From contig CM039502.1 of assembly GCA_022432975.1 (NCBI GenBank), positions 73,985,497 through 74,049,496 on the forward strand: DNA of 64,000 bases, given 5' to 3'. Source of the DNA: Begonia masoniana (taxonomy: Eukaryota > Streptophyta > Magnoliopsida > Cucurbitales > Begoniaceae). The stretch's first letter is position 1; each line of letters starts with the position of its first letter. The notes beneath the pieces were generated by a model. The model was not told the origin of the DNA. It saw only the letters and a program-made list of their open reading frames with translations, and made no database searches. Position numbers and translations under genes: made by a program. Below, piece after piece: positions 1 to 10,787 of the stretch.

Positions 1-119
1 TATATGTTTAGATCTTCACTCCAACAAAATGTACATCTCTCGTCATGTTAACTTTGATGAGTCTAGTTTTCTCTTCTCATCTTTGTACACATCTATTCCA
101 CAAAAACTCTCATTCTCCG
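1..119 (+). pseudogene. Copia pol fragment, integrase C-terminal end (left piece)
   Basis: Translating from about base 17 gives a short peptide with the motif SRHVNFDES, the typical end of the Copia integrase region (family pattern: SRHV.FDE). The reading stops abruptly at 119, where a solo LTR begins, and Copia coding resumes at 2632. The 5 bp before the insertion (ctccg, 115-119) are repeated at 2632-2636. The element starts outside the window, so its 5' LTR, gag and protease cannot be seen. Confidence 0.75.
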
Positions 120-2631
120 TGTAATACCCGACTTTTCGGGATATTAATATTTTAATATAGATGGCATTTTTGTAAATATGTCAAATCAAGCCCGTTTTAC
201 AAAAAGAAAGTTTTATTACGATCCTAATGATTAATAGGAATTTTAAGGAAATTACGAGAATTTTCGGAACAGTAACGCTTAATTCTGAGAAATTACCTTT
301 CTCGTAATACAAAAGACGTTTTAGTAAAAATAGTAAACGAGGTCCGATTTGCAAACGGACAGTTTTAATAGAACCCAAATAATAAGTTGGACTTATTGGT
401 GAAATAAGGAGATTTGGTGAAATCGAATAGTTAGCCGATTAACGAAACGAAGGACGAAACAAAAAGAATTTAGTGCAAAGGGCAAAATGGTCATTATGCA
501 ATCAATATTATTAATAAGGCAAATGCCTTAATCGATTTTTCATTCTCTGAAAAATCGATTTACAGAGAACAAAGTTCTCTCTTTCTCTCTCGACTCTCCC
601 TCTCTGTCGTCGACGTTCTCTCCACGCCGGCGATCCGTTCGTCTTCCGTTCTTCACGCTTTCTCCTCCAATCGACGCTCTAGGTATGATTCTATAGTTTT
701 AGAGCGTTCAATCTCGAGTTTCGTAGAGTTATACGTTTAGGTTTACGATTAGGGTTTTGATAAAAAAAAAAAACGCGATTTAGAGTTCGAAATCAATGAG
801 TTTGCCTTAATTAAGAATATGTTGAACGTATTTGACGTTATGGGACGAAGTTAATTTGATTTTAGGACGAAAGTTAGAATTCGAGAATTTTAGGGGAAAA
901 GCTCGTAATTGGAATTTTGTGGTGCCGAGCGTAGAATGCTCAATGAAATAGTTCAATGAATCGAATTAGAGATTTAGGAAGTTTCTTTAGTTAAGATTCC
1001 GTTAATTTGGACGTTATCGGTTAAAACGCATTTTAACGATAATTGTTGTGAATTGCTTAGGTGAACAACTGCTCGTGGACGGAGCTTGAGCTGCAACGGA
1101 CGCGAGGTAAGTTCTCGTGACTTACTTTGACCGATTAGTCTACACCGTACTTCGATGTAGCGTCAAGGATCTTAATGGATTGTTTGTTTTAAGTCGTTTT
1201 GGTTGGGTAGTTAGGTTTACAATTGTTATAGGTTATTCTGTTTCGGTCTTGATGGTATACATGTGCTTGTTTATTATATAGTTATATTATGCTCATATCT
1301 GTTCATGCATCACGTATTTCAAATGTCATGAAAATGAATTTATGCACGTGTTTTAAGAAAACGAATGAACCTCTGTAATGAATAAACGTAATCTGTATCT
1401 GGTCACGCGAGGTGGGGCTCAGACACGGCTGTACGTGTTGTAAGCGTGTACCCCCCTCCTCTAGCTGGAAAGAGTAGTTCGACCACTGGATGGGCTCTCT
1501 CTGGTTAGTGGGTTGCGATCTCGGTGACAATCTGTCTGCGACGTAATGAATCTGAATCTGTATCTGTTTCTGTATCTGAATCTGAATCTGTAATCTGCAT
1601 GTTTTCTGAATGGCATACGCACTCATGCATCTGCATTTACGAAGCTTACTGAGATTTCATTATCTCATAGATGTCTGTATGGTGTAGGTGACGTGATAGG
1701 TGACATTGAGCCAGGTGAGGACGATGTTCCTCCTCCTGATGTATGATGCAGTTAATGGAGAATGGCCCGTGGGAGTGTGCTGAGTAGTCGGTGCGTTTTG
1801 ACCCGTGGGGACGTCTGTGTAAGTATTTTGGGGGATTTAATGGATGATACGAATGTATAGATGAACATATTAGGATGCTTGGATCTTGCTAGATATTAGG
1901 TTCACGTTTTGATAGGTTTTAAATGTTTTTTATAAATCTGGTTCATAAACCGTGTTTTTGTAATGTTTCATCGGAACGACTCGGGATTTAAAACGGGTGG
2001 ATTAGTCGATTTTTAAACATATCCACGCGGTTCATTTTTAGGAAAACTGGTCGAGGAGTTTGAAGTGTTGAAATTTTAGGTGTGTGGTGTGCAGGGAAGG
2101 TGAAAGAGATTTGGTGTTTTGCTCTCTGGAATTTCGAATTCCAGAGAGCATTTTTATGAAAATGTTGAAATTGGAGAAGTGTTGGGTTTAGCTCTCTAGA
2201 ATCTCGGATTCCAGAGATGAGATTAGTCGCTGCAATATGCAGCGACTGGTCGCTGCAATATGCAGCGACTGGTCGCTGCATTGTGCAGCGACTGATCGCT
2301 GCATTGTGCAGCGACTGATCGCTGCATTGTGCAGCGATCGGGCGCTGCATTATGCAGCGATTGATCGCTGCACAATGCAGCGATTAGTCGCTGCTTTTCT
2401 TTTGCCTCTGCCTTCCGGTTTTACCCTTGGTCGATTAGATAAATGTTTTAATTTTATTGTTTAGTTTTAAATGGTTTTAATTTAAATTGTTTTGAGTTTA
2501 TTAAATGGTTAAAACATGGTTTTCGATTTCGATTCCGATTGGATTTCCGCTTCAGGTTAGGTTTAAAGTTTATAATAAGTGTAAAAAAAAAATAGTACGG
2601 GTAAATTGGGTACAGTGTCTGGGTTGTGACA
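120..2631 (+). mobile_element. Solo LTR of a large Gypsy-type element, 2.5 kb
   Basis: The block begins TGTAATACCCGAC, ends GGGTTGTGACA (TG...CA) and is flanked by the 5 bp direct repeat ctccg at 115-119 and 2632-2636, so both ends are well fixed. It interrupts a Copia reading frame. No gag or pol reading is visible inside, which fits a solo LTR left by LTR-LTR recombination. The TGTAATACCC/GTGACA ends resemble those of plant Ty3/Gypsy elements with very long LTRs (family assignment inferred). A second copy lies inverted at 58135-61015 and matches at both ends. A hairpin repeat array sits near its 3' side. Confidence 0.88.
2225..2394 (+). repeat. Array of seven short palindromes (GCTGCA hairpin satellite)
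   Basis: Seven consecutive units of about 22-24 bp each hold a perfect or near-perfect palindrome of the type CGCTGCAATATGCAGCG, joined by short spacers such as actggt, actgat or attgat. A final lone cgctgc closes the array. It lies 237 to 407 bp from the 3' end of the solo LTR. Each unit could fold as a small hairpin in DNA or RNA. Open frames crossing it in both directions are by-products of the repeat. Confidence 0.9.
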
Positions 2632-4455
2632 CTCCGTTCCGATTTTCTCTAATCCCTTACCACCTTTTTCCACTCTGCCCACCAACTATTCTACATTACC
2701 AAATCCAATTCCATTACCTTCCACTACAGTAGAACCTTCCTCATCTACATCTCAATCTCCATCACCTCCTATCTTGATTGACCATCCTCCCACTCCCATA
2801 CCTACGGTTAGCATCCCCAACCCCATCCACATTCCTCCTATCATTAATAATCATCCAATGCGAACCAGAGCAAAAGATGGTATTTTTAAGCCCAAAGCGT
2901 TTTTAGTCGAATCCTTCTTTGAACCCAAAACTTTTCAACAAGCTTCTAAACATCCACATTGGTTAGCTGCTATGCAAGAGGAAATAACAGCTCTCAATGA
3001 AACCAATACCTGGACATTGGCTACACCTCTGACAGAGGCCAAAATCATTGGTTGTAAGTGGGTCTTCAAAACTAAACTCAACTCAGATGGCACAATAAAC
3101 CGTTATAAGACTCGCTTAGTGGCAAAAGGCTATGATCAGATAGAGGACATAGATTACGAAGAGACTTTTAGCCCAGTTATAAAATCAACCTTAGTGCGGT
3201 TCGCACTACTATCTCCTTAGCTATCTTCTTTGGCTGGTTATCAGGCAACTTGATGTAAGTAACGCTTTCCTACATGGTGATATAACTGAAACAGTTTTTA
3301 TGCAGCAACCTCCAGATTTCATAAGCTCTTCTCACCCCTCTGCCGTCTGCCAATTACGCAAAACCCACTATGGCCTCAAGCAATCTCCTTGGGCCTGGTA
3401 CATTAAATTGTACAAGGCTTTACTAGATTGGGGTTTCTCGGCTTCAAAGTCAGATACATCGCTATTTGTTCGTCGCCAGCCTTTCTCCATTATTATTATG
3501 CTGGTATATATCGACGACATTATACTAACTGGTAACTCTGCATCTCTGCTCGATCAACTTCTCCTTTACTTAAATTCCCAATTTAAGGTACGAGATCTTG
3601 GACAATTATCCTTTTTTCTTGGGATTTCAGTAACTCACACACCTATTGGTGTGAGTTTTTCGCAGTTACGATACATTTCTAAGTTGCTGATCAGGGCTAA
3701 CATGAGTTCTTGTAAACCAGTTCTTACTCCAATGGTTTCAGGTCCCATTCTTTCTAAACATTCTGGTACTCCACTGTGTGATGGCTCTCTCTACCCCAAC
3801 ATTGTCGGTTGTTTACAATATTGTAGTCTTACTCGACCTAATATTGCTTTTGCTGTAAACAAAGTCTCACAATTTATGTATTCACCTTCAGACGTTATTG
3901 GCAAGTAGTCAAACGAATTCTGCAATATCTTCAAGGTACCTCTTCTTTGGGTATCTCATTTTCGTCATTTTCGTGTTGCAATTTAGTATATTATACAGAT
4001 GCCAATTGGGCTTCCTGCCCGGATGATCGTAAGAGTACCAATGGGTTCTGTATTTTGTGGGCGCTAATCTCATATCTTGATCCTCTACTAAATAAAAAGT
4101 TGTTATCCATTCGAGCACCGAATTTGAATATCGTGGTGTAGCAAATGGCGCAGTGGAAGTTCTATGTCTACAATCTCTCCTAAAAGAATTGGTTGTTGTG
4201 TCCACCGAGGTACCTCTAATACTCTGTGATAACCTAAGTGCAACATACATCGCCTCCAATCCAGTTTTACACTATAAATCCAAACATGTCGAGATAGATT
4301 TTCACTTTGTTCAGGAAGAAGTCCTCAAAAAGATGTTGTTGGTCAAATTCACTCATTCTTCCAATCAACTTGCAGATGCACTTACAAAGCCTCTTATGCC
4401 GTCGTCTTTTTCGACTTTTCTATTCAAGATCTTCGGTCGACGACTTTGCTCTTGA
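2632..4455 (+). pseudogene. Copia pol pseudogene (reverse transcriptase and RNase H)
   Basis: This is the continuation of the Copia element cut at 119. The order is: integrase-RT linker with NHPMRTRAKDGIFKPK (from about 2855), RT with WVFKTKLNSDGT, the catalytic motif YIDDIILTG near 3508-3534, the KVRDLGQLSFFLGI segment, and RNase H with DANWASCPDDRKSTNGFC near 3999 and the terminal QLADALTKPL before the stop at 4453-4455. Frame breaks near 3200, 3908 and 4140 prevent a single protein. Copia polyprotein domain order is established knowledge; this copy is clearly dead. Confidence 0.9.
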
Positions 4456-4462
4456 AGGGAGA

Positions 4463-4712
4463 TGTTAGAGTACGTGCGGTTTAGTTCAGTTAGATCTTTT
4501 AGTTTAGTTAGTTGTTCTTTTCTTTTTCCTATGCTCATCATGAGCTCTATTATATATGCATGTAAACTCAGTTTTTGATAACAAAAAAGAGTTCAGAAGA
4601 AATCATAAACATCTCTCTCTTTGCCGTCATTCTCCTCATCTCCTTCATCTTCATCTTCATCTTCTTCATCATCTTTTTCTTCTCCTTCAGTACGTTAATC
4701 CAACTGTAATGA
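4463..4712 (+). repeat. Probable 3' LTR of the left Copia element
   Basis: Directly after the RNase H stop comes a purine-rich tract (ttgaagggaga) and then TGTTAGAGTACG, the usual polypurine tract plus LTR start arrangement. The LTR includes a TATATATGCATG stretch near 4552 and a pyrimidine-rich (cttcat)n tract near 4630-4690. The right end is approximate because the matching 5' LTR lies outside the window and no target duplication could be confirmed. Confidence 0.55.
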
Positions 4713-5065
4713 TCCCTTCTTCAAACAAGGGAGGAGATTAATTCCAAAGTAAAAATTTTCTCCCTTTCAAATTTACAGGGTTATCACAATATGTTAAGGT
4801 GATATTACGAATTCAAGTATGTTTTGCGTTTAGATCACCTTGCTGAATAGCATAAAGATAATGGTTTTGGATTATAAAAAATAAAATTTACTGATGTAAA
4901 TCTACCCTTCCGATGACTTGATACTTCATAAAAAGAATTTAAATTAACATATGAATAAAAAGTAATAATTACATTTAATGAGTCAATTTCAATCTCACAT
5001 TTACGAACAAAATAATGCCAACAATGTCAAAACCAAAAAAGAGAGAGAAGAAGAAGAAGCTTTGT
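4713..5065. other. Intergenic, AT-rich, no gene seen
   Basis: The stretch lies between the Copia 3' LTR and the stop codon of the CASP-like gene. It carries only short frames. The part next to 5065 is expected to include the 3' UTR of the minus-strand CASP-like gene; no clear poly(A) signal was assigned. Confidence 0.5.
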
Positions 5066-5901
5066 TTATGGGTTTTTGAGAGCCAAAGCAGAAAACAAAA
5101 CAAGAAAAATGAAGATGACAATTGAAACGAAGGAAGCCACCACAGCTCCGCTCACTTTTTGACAGAAATCTCCGAATTGATTGCAGATGGCGAGCCAGTT
5201 TGTATTAGAATTGCCGTTGTGAGCGAGATAGTCTATGGCAGCGCCGGCGCCGGCGGCAGCTGTAGCTAGAGTCAGAGCTACCTGTCATTAAAAAATGTTA
5301 AGCAGAGATGAACTCGCGAAGATTAGAAATATTTATCTGTATTTTCAAAAAAAATACGCTTTCTTTTCTTCTGCAACGAACGTGAACTATTATCTGCTTT
5401 ACCCTTAAATTTGATTGATGTTTTTTGGGTTTAATCGATAATTACAGCGTCTAATACCAGCAGGAACAATCTGGGTCCGACTGCCAGCGGTTGAACGATG
5501 CAGACCATGGAGACTATAAGAGATAAGATTAAGTAGACGCTCACTGTTCCCATTGCTACAACGAAGAACCTGCAAAAAAAAAAAAATACTATCAGATTAT
5601 GAAACCTTATGATGAGAAATGACGAATATGAAAAGATAACGAAGATGACAAACTGGAAAGTGGGCAAATCATCGTATCGAGCTTCGAACTGGAAAAACTG
5701 GGTGAAGAAAGGAAGAGTTTGGTCGCTGGTTCCCATGGTGGAAGTAGCAGCAATGGCCGCTGCTATGCCACCGAGTCTGAGAAAGAAATCAAAAACAACA
5801 ATCCCTTTCTTCCATCCTCCATTTTCTTGAGGTGGAGCAGGTGAAGTCGATGGTTTTATCTCCTTGACGCCACTGGACTCTGCGACATCATCGTTCTTCA
5901 T
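5066..5901 (-). CDS. CASP-like four-helix membrane protein (CASPL1 type), 195 aa
   Basis: Three exons on the minus strand: 5901-5654, 5569-5446 and 5281-5066; 588 coding bases, all phases agree (donor CA|GTTTGT, acceptor TTGCAG|G, donor GCT|GTAATT, acceptor GACAG|GT). The product matches the family in length (about 190 aa) and layout: a charged N-terminus, TM1 near residues 33-58 with the conserved Arg (FFLRLGG), TM2 from [17 protein letters not shown]3 with the conserved Asp ([17 protein letters not shown]), the extracellular loop with AHNGN, NTNW and the Cys pair CNQFGDFC, and TM4 before the stop. CASP proteins form plasma-membrane scaffolds that guide Casparian-strip lignin deposition; CASP-like members sit in plasma-membrane domains of other tissues with mostly unknown roles. 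Intron 1 is 84 bp, stop-free and in frame, so its retention would insert 28 residues ahead of TM2. An AT-rich TA repeat lies upstream near 6088-6103. Confidence 0.93.
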
Positions 5902-6293
5902 TTTTTTTTTCTGAGAGAGAAAAGCTTCGGTAGCTGGAAATGGATCAGAAGCTCTTCATAAAAAATGGCAGCCATGTGAAAGCTTTTTATAGTTAGAAGT
6001 AAAGGAAGAGAGGCCATCTCCTCTTTTGAAATTGAAGTATTCATTGTAATGAAGTTGCTACGACCAAATCCATATATGTATGTGTGAGTATATATATATA
6101 TATTTGTTTGACCAAATTGAATGTTTTCATGAGTTTCAGAAATCTAATCCATCACCATCTTAACTCCCCATATTTCTTAGTTTATTATGTCTGAATTATT
6201 AATAGCTTGGACTACCACCATCTTCTCTTTTTTGCTTTTTTCTCCCTATTTGATTTGTATTATTTGATATTTGACTTAATCAACGGTTCCAAA
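5902..6293. promoter_or_regulatory. Upstream region of the CASP-like gene
   Basis: This 392 bp separates the minus-strand CASP-like start codon from a Copia LTR that begins at 6294. It contains a TA dinucleotide run at about 6088-6103 and a pyrimidine-rich 5' UTR-like stretch just before the start codon. No TATA box or transcription start can be assigned with confidence. The Copia LTR just upstream points the same way (minus) and could in principle influence transcription. Confidence 0.35.
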
Positions 6294-6557
6294 TGTTAGG
6301 ATTAGACGCCCTAATCCACCTGTAACGAACAATCGAGAAATCGAAAAAGAAAACGAGAGAATAGTAGATACCGAATTTTACATGAAAACCCTTGAAGCGA
6401 ATAAACTACGGGTAGATGAGAGAATCACTAATATCAAATTCGATACAATGAGTTTTGCGATTCAAACATTAATATATAGAGAAAACGTAAAACCCTAATA
6501 TTGATATACGGGCTCAACCCGGCTCAACTAGAATTCGAGTCACACCAAATTTTAACA
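6294..6557 (-). repeat. 3' LTR of a minus-strand Copia element
   Basis: Read on the minus strand, this 264 bp segment begins TGTTAAAATTTGGTGTGA and ends TCCTAACA. It is preceded by the polypurine-type tract gtcaaggtggagac. Five bases at its outer end (ccaaa, 6289-6293) would be the target duplication, but the 5' LTR was not found, so this cannot be verified. A tataata-rich stretch within the LTR is a plausible LTR promoter. Confidence 0.78.
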
Positions 6558-6927
6558 GTCTCCACCTTGACACGAATTCCACATGAGAGATCCAACGGGC
6601 TGCTCAGCCCAACCCAAAACGAATCCAGAACACTGAACTCTACAACCTCCACATTCAAGAAAATTTCGGTGCAAGGAAACAAATCTGTAAAACTCCATTA
6701 AAAATAAGCTCATCTACCACAAAGATCTCAGATGGGCAAACTCAGCATCCAATACCGTTCAAGTTTAAGCCTCCGCTTAAACTTGAGAGACTTACTTGAG
6801 AAGAAATCATATCTCCTCCTCCATGGTATCATTGAACTATCAGGGCTATCGCAATGAACTGCATCTGAACATGTTGAAGACTTCACACAGGAATTGTTAC
6901 CTTCGAACACATTTAATGCATAACCCA

Positions 6928-7787
6928 TAGGGGTGGGCACAGGCCGGTTCGGTCTGGTCCCGAGTCCGGACCGAACCGACCCGAACAGGTTTGGTATTTT
7001 TTTTTTCGAAACCTGGACCGGTCCGGTGCGGACCGGGATCGAACCCTGACCGCACCCGAAATCCCGGTCCGGTCCCAGTTCGATCCCGGTTCCGCCCGGC
7101 GCCATTTTTTTTTTAACAGAAAAATTTATTAAAAACGAAAAATCTTTAAAAAATGATGAATATAACAAAATAAATACAAGTATGTAATATACTTACTAAA
7201 TGACCCAATTAAACCTTAATAAAATTATTATGTTATTATATAATATACTTACTATTATATTAGTGTATTTTTGTCGAAGAAATAGTAGAAGAAATTAATT
7301 TATATAAATAATTTTAAATGAACAATAATTGAATTTAATTAAGAAAAAAATAGCTTTTTTAAAGCTCAACCCTATAATTCTCACTCATTATCTTTGTTGC
7401 TTAAAGTTCATTTGCCCTGTTCCCTCTTCCTTATCCTTCATCCCTCTCTTCAGGTCCTCCACACAGCAAAACCAGTAGAACAGCAAACAACAGAAGAAAG
7501 AAGAAGCTTCTGCAACTTCAAAATTTGGATTTGATTCTTGTGTTTTGGTTTTTTACATATAGTTTTACAGAAGAGTTCGAGAAAAGATTGGAGTTTTTAG
7601 GTGCTTCGGTCCGGTCCCGATCCTTCGGGATTTCAGGCACTGGACCGAGGACTGGACCGAAGCTCCTCGGTCCAAGGTTGCCTTGAACTTGGACCAGACC
7701 TCGGTCCAAGGTTTATGGACCGTACTCGGACCAAACCCGTCGGTCTGGTCCGGTTCCCGGTCCACGGTCCAGTCCTGCCCACCCCTA
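6928..7787. mobile_element. Non-autonomous hAT-type DNA element, 860 bp
   Basis: The block begins TAGGGGTGGGCA and ends TGCCCACCCCTA, a perfect 12 bp terminal inverted repeat of the hAT type. The flanks are ataaccca (6920-6927) and atcaccca (7788-7795), an 8 bp target duplication with one mismatch. Both ends are packed with GGTCC, CCGGACC and GGTCCGG motifs in both orientations, like the subterminal transposase-binding motifs of hAT elements. The interior is AT-rich with no transposase. It sits in the 3' part of a decayed Copia. Open frames across its ends are products of the motif repeats. Confidence 0.88.
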
Positions 7788-8457
7788 ATCACCCACAGTT
7801 TCATTATATCGTCCTAAAGTTTTAACCTTCCACATGGTTCTGCCTTTGACGGTACCATTCTTACGTGAAACTGAAACTGATGACTGAACATATGTAATAG
7901 GCTAACTTACCGGCTCTGATATACCCTCAGATCCCAACCTGAACTCCACTTGAGAACCTGACTTCTTCCGAGTCTTCTCAACCTTTCACTTAGAAGGTGA
8001 ATTTACAAACTTTGCAGCCTTATTACTCACCACATTGACTGTGGAATCCACGATCTTCGTGTGCATCACATATAATGAGGAACATTTTTCTCCTCTCGCC
8101 ACGATCAATGAGCCTCTGGTAAGCTTCCATTTTTCATCACGAAAGGTGTTGCCAAACCTTTCATCGTCAAGCTTTCCAGTCGAGACAAAATTCTTGCGGA
8201 TGTTGGGGATGTGCTTCACACCTCTCAAAACCAAGGTGTTGCCGATGTTGGTCTCCAAATGCACATATCTCACATACCAATGACTTTTGCAATGCCATCA
8301 TTTCTCATTCTCACACTTCCAAAGTCACCCGAAGTGTAGGACGTAAAGAAATCTCTCCACGAAGTGGCATGTATTGAAGTGCCACTATCGATTACCCAAC
8401 TCGTATCTTGGCAAGCGAAATTTACGACATCTTCGTCGTACACACTAAAGAACTCTT

Positions 8458-8663
8458 CGGTGGCTGTGGCTACCTCCTCTCCTGTATCACCTTATTTGGA
8501 CATCTTTTCCTTTTCTTTGGCATTTGGATTCTCCCGAAGAAGTTTTTGACAAAATCTCCTCGGTGGCTGTGGCTACCTCCTCTCCTGTATCACCTTATTT
8601 GGACATCTTTTCCTTTTCTTTGGCATTTGGATTCTCCCGAAGAAGTTTTTGACAAAATCTCTT
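8458..8663 (-). repeat. 103 bp tandem duplication inside Copia gag
   Basis: The block starting cggtggctgtggctacctcc at 8458 is repeated from 8561 with almost no change, ending in gacaaaatct in both copies. It covers the region next to the gag zinc knuckle. It is confined to the dead Copia element and has no evident role. Confidence 0.85.
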
Positions 8664-9372
8664 TATGTGTCATTTCTTGCCACAATGATAACACTCAAAG
8701 TTTGTGTGTTTTCCGGACTTGCTCTGACTTCGATTTCTATTGTCCGGACCTTCACTTTGACTCCTGCCCTTATTTTCAATATTCAAAGCTGAGTCTTTCG
8801 ATATTTCACCAGAATCAATATTACGAACCTCCTCGACAAGAATACGATCCCTCATATCAGTGAATACCAAATTCGCGCTTCTAACTCTAACTGCTGCACT
8901 CATAGGCTCTTAGCTATTTGGTAGAGACGCCAACAAAATTAGGGCACGAACCTCATCCCCAAATCAATTTTTACATATAGCAATTGATTTACAATCGTAT
9001 TGAATTCATTCAGATGCACTACGACAAAAGTACCATCTACCATCTTCAGATTAAAGAGCTTCTTCATAAGAAATATCTTATATATTCGCGGAGGGTATCT
9101 CGTACATATCAGACAGAGCCTTCATCAGACTCGCTGTGGTCTTCTCCTTCGCCATGTTGTAAGCAATGCTTTTGGTTAGCGTCGATCGGATGACTCCCAA
9201 AACCTTTCTGTCAAGGAGATTCCATTCACCATCTTCCATCTTCTCTGGTTTCGCACTCAAAGGAAGATGAAGTTTTTTTTCGTACAAATAATCATCGATT
9301 TGCATTCTCCAGAACGCTAAATCTGTCCCATCGAATTTTCCAATAACATGTCATGTATTATCGTCACTTGTC

Positions 9373-10091
9373 ATCGTTATAAAAACACCCTTTTAAATTA
9401 CAAATTATTCTGAACCAACAAAACTCGCCCAACAAACAGATATTTTCCAATCACTTAATCAGCCAACGAATTTCACAACAATTTTGAAATCCAACAAAAT
9501 AACCAAAAATTATTCCACCCAAAAATTCAAGAAACAGTACACCAAAGCTGTTTCTCAAAATAAACTCTACTGGTTCGATCGTTCAGACTCGGATCAAAGT
9601 AAGATCAGAGACGAAGAATGGGCGGCGACAGACAGAGCAACTGCGCGGCGCAGTTCCCCGTCTGCCAACAGATGAGTTCTGAGTTGTTCGCGCGGTGACG
9701 ATCAGCAGAGCAGAGAGCTTCGTCGATGCTCTTCAGTTTTCTGTGCACGGTGGTTCTACGCGACGACGGAAGGCTACGCTCGGAGAGGTGGGTCTCGGCA
9801 GTTAGTTTGCAGAACAGCGTCGAGCAGTGTTCTCTGTTCTTCGTTGTTGCTCCTCTATCGCTTTCTTCTGTTCTTCGCGGTTTCGCGTGGGCGGCTCGGG
9901 CACTCCTCTCTTCCCTCTATTCTTTCTTTGTTCTTCACTGTCGGTAGAAGAAGACAATCCAGAAAAGGTGAATTCTTTTTCACCTATTCTTTTCACTTTT
10001 TTTTATCTCTAATATCTTTTTTCCTTTGTAAATTTCATGTACTGAAATTACAAATTTGTAAAATCGTTCGATACCTTCGAAGAATGCATTC
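9373..10091. other. Unassigned stretch between two Copia fragments
   Basis: The segment follows the gag start of one minus-strand Copia and ends where another Copia fragment begins. Part of it (about 9580-9960) is clearly more GC-rich than its surroundings and has several overlapping frames of 60-90 codons, none of which I recognise. It could be an untranslated leader of the Copia at 6294-9372 with its 5' LTR lost, or a fragment of another gene. Nothing decides between these. Confidence 0.3.
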
Positions 10092-10787
10092 ATCCAATGA
10101 GGACACGAAGATGCTTGTTTAAAAGTGGTGGTGGGTTCAAGTAAGGTTTGAGTAGATAGAGCATTTGGTTTGAAGATTCCTGTCTTGGATCTGGTTCTCA
10201 TGGAGTGATCATTAACAGTAAGTGGAGGGTTGTGTACAATGGGTGATGAGGCCGGGGGAGGGGAAGGGAGTAAAGTTGGAGAGGGAGAATGGAGTATAGT
10301 GGGGGGAAGAATGAGGAAGTAATGGAGTGATTGGTGGATGGTTTGTAGTGTGATACCGGCTCTCCGATACCCGCTAATGTATTGCATAAAGACGTGATTT
10401 TTTGAGTGTAGGAGATAACAGAAATGTCATCTTTTGACAGGGTGTGAAGTTGAGTTCGAAGATCTATGATTCTGGCTAAATAGGTGGAAGCAAACATTTG
10501 GCCGAGAGCTAGCCAGATTTCATTAGTAGTGTTGAAGATGACGATTTAGGGAAGAAGACTCTCAGAAATAGAGGAGAAGAACCAACTTATAACAAGACAG
10601 TTGTGCCTCTGCCATAAGAAAATTCAGGATTTTGAGTTTGTGAGAGAGAGTCTAGAAATAGAGGAGGAGATGGGTATGACCCATCTAGAATGATGTCTTG
10701 GCCATTTGCAATGACGACTTTCAGAATCTGTGTTTTCCATACGAAGTAGTTGGTTAAATTGAGTTTAACAGTAAGCGTTTGGTTCAT
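10092..10787 (-). pseudogene. Copia gag joined to integrase-RT linker by internal deletion
   Basis: Minus-strand reading from 10787 gives a Copia gag N-terminus (KLNLTNYFVWKTQILKVV), then gag segments with FASTYLARIIDLRTQLHTL. Near 10340 it passes directly into the integrase-RT linker, with NDHSMRTRSKTGIFKPNAL, ending at CPHWMNAF near 10090. Zinc knuckle, protease and integrase are missing, so about 2 kb of internal sequence was lost. The linker resembles that of the Copia at 2632, suggesting the same or a close family. No LTR was recognised on either side. Confidence 0.8.

Larger units (their letters stand above)
6558..9372 (-). pseudogene. Degenerate Copia gag-protease region, pol deleted
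   Basis: Minus-strand reading from 9372: a Copia gag N-terminus (GKFDGTDLAFWRMQIDDYL, with an in-frame stop eight residues after the first Met), gag helical segments down to about 9078, a zinc knuckle NFECYHCGKK near 8673, the protease-type motif WVIDSGTSIHAT near 8370, and the GAG-pre-integrase segment (GVKHIPNIRKNFVSTGKLDD) at 7986-8273. Integrase, RT and RNase H are missing: the frame passes a linker and then a non-coding 3' tail before the LTR. The copy therefore lost most of pol and is also broken by stops and by a hAT insertion. The 5' LTR was not found. Confidence 0.82.

Noticed and set aside
2225..2394. Possible CRISPR array
   Set aside because: The units are contiguous palindromes without unique spacers, in plant DNA inside an LTR.
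1988..2464. Opposed frames of 120 and 75 codons with repeated CSDQSLHNAA-like peptides
   Set aside because: They are translations of the palindrome array in the solo LTR.
7900..7930. Possible primer-binding site (GGTATATCAGAGCCGG on the minus strand)
   Set aside because: It has two extra bases, no LTR lies next to it, and it falls inside the Copia linker.
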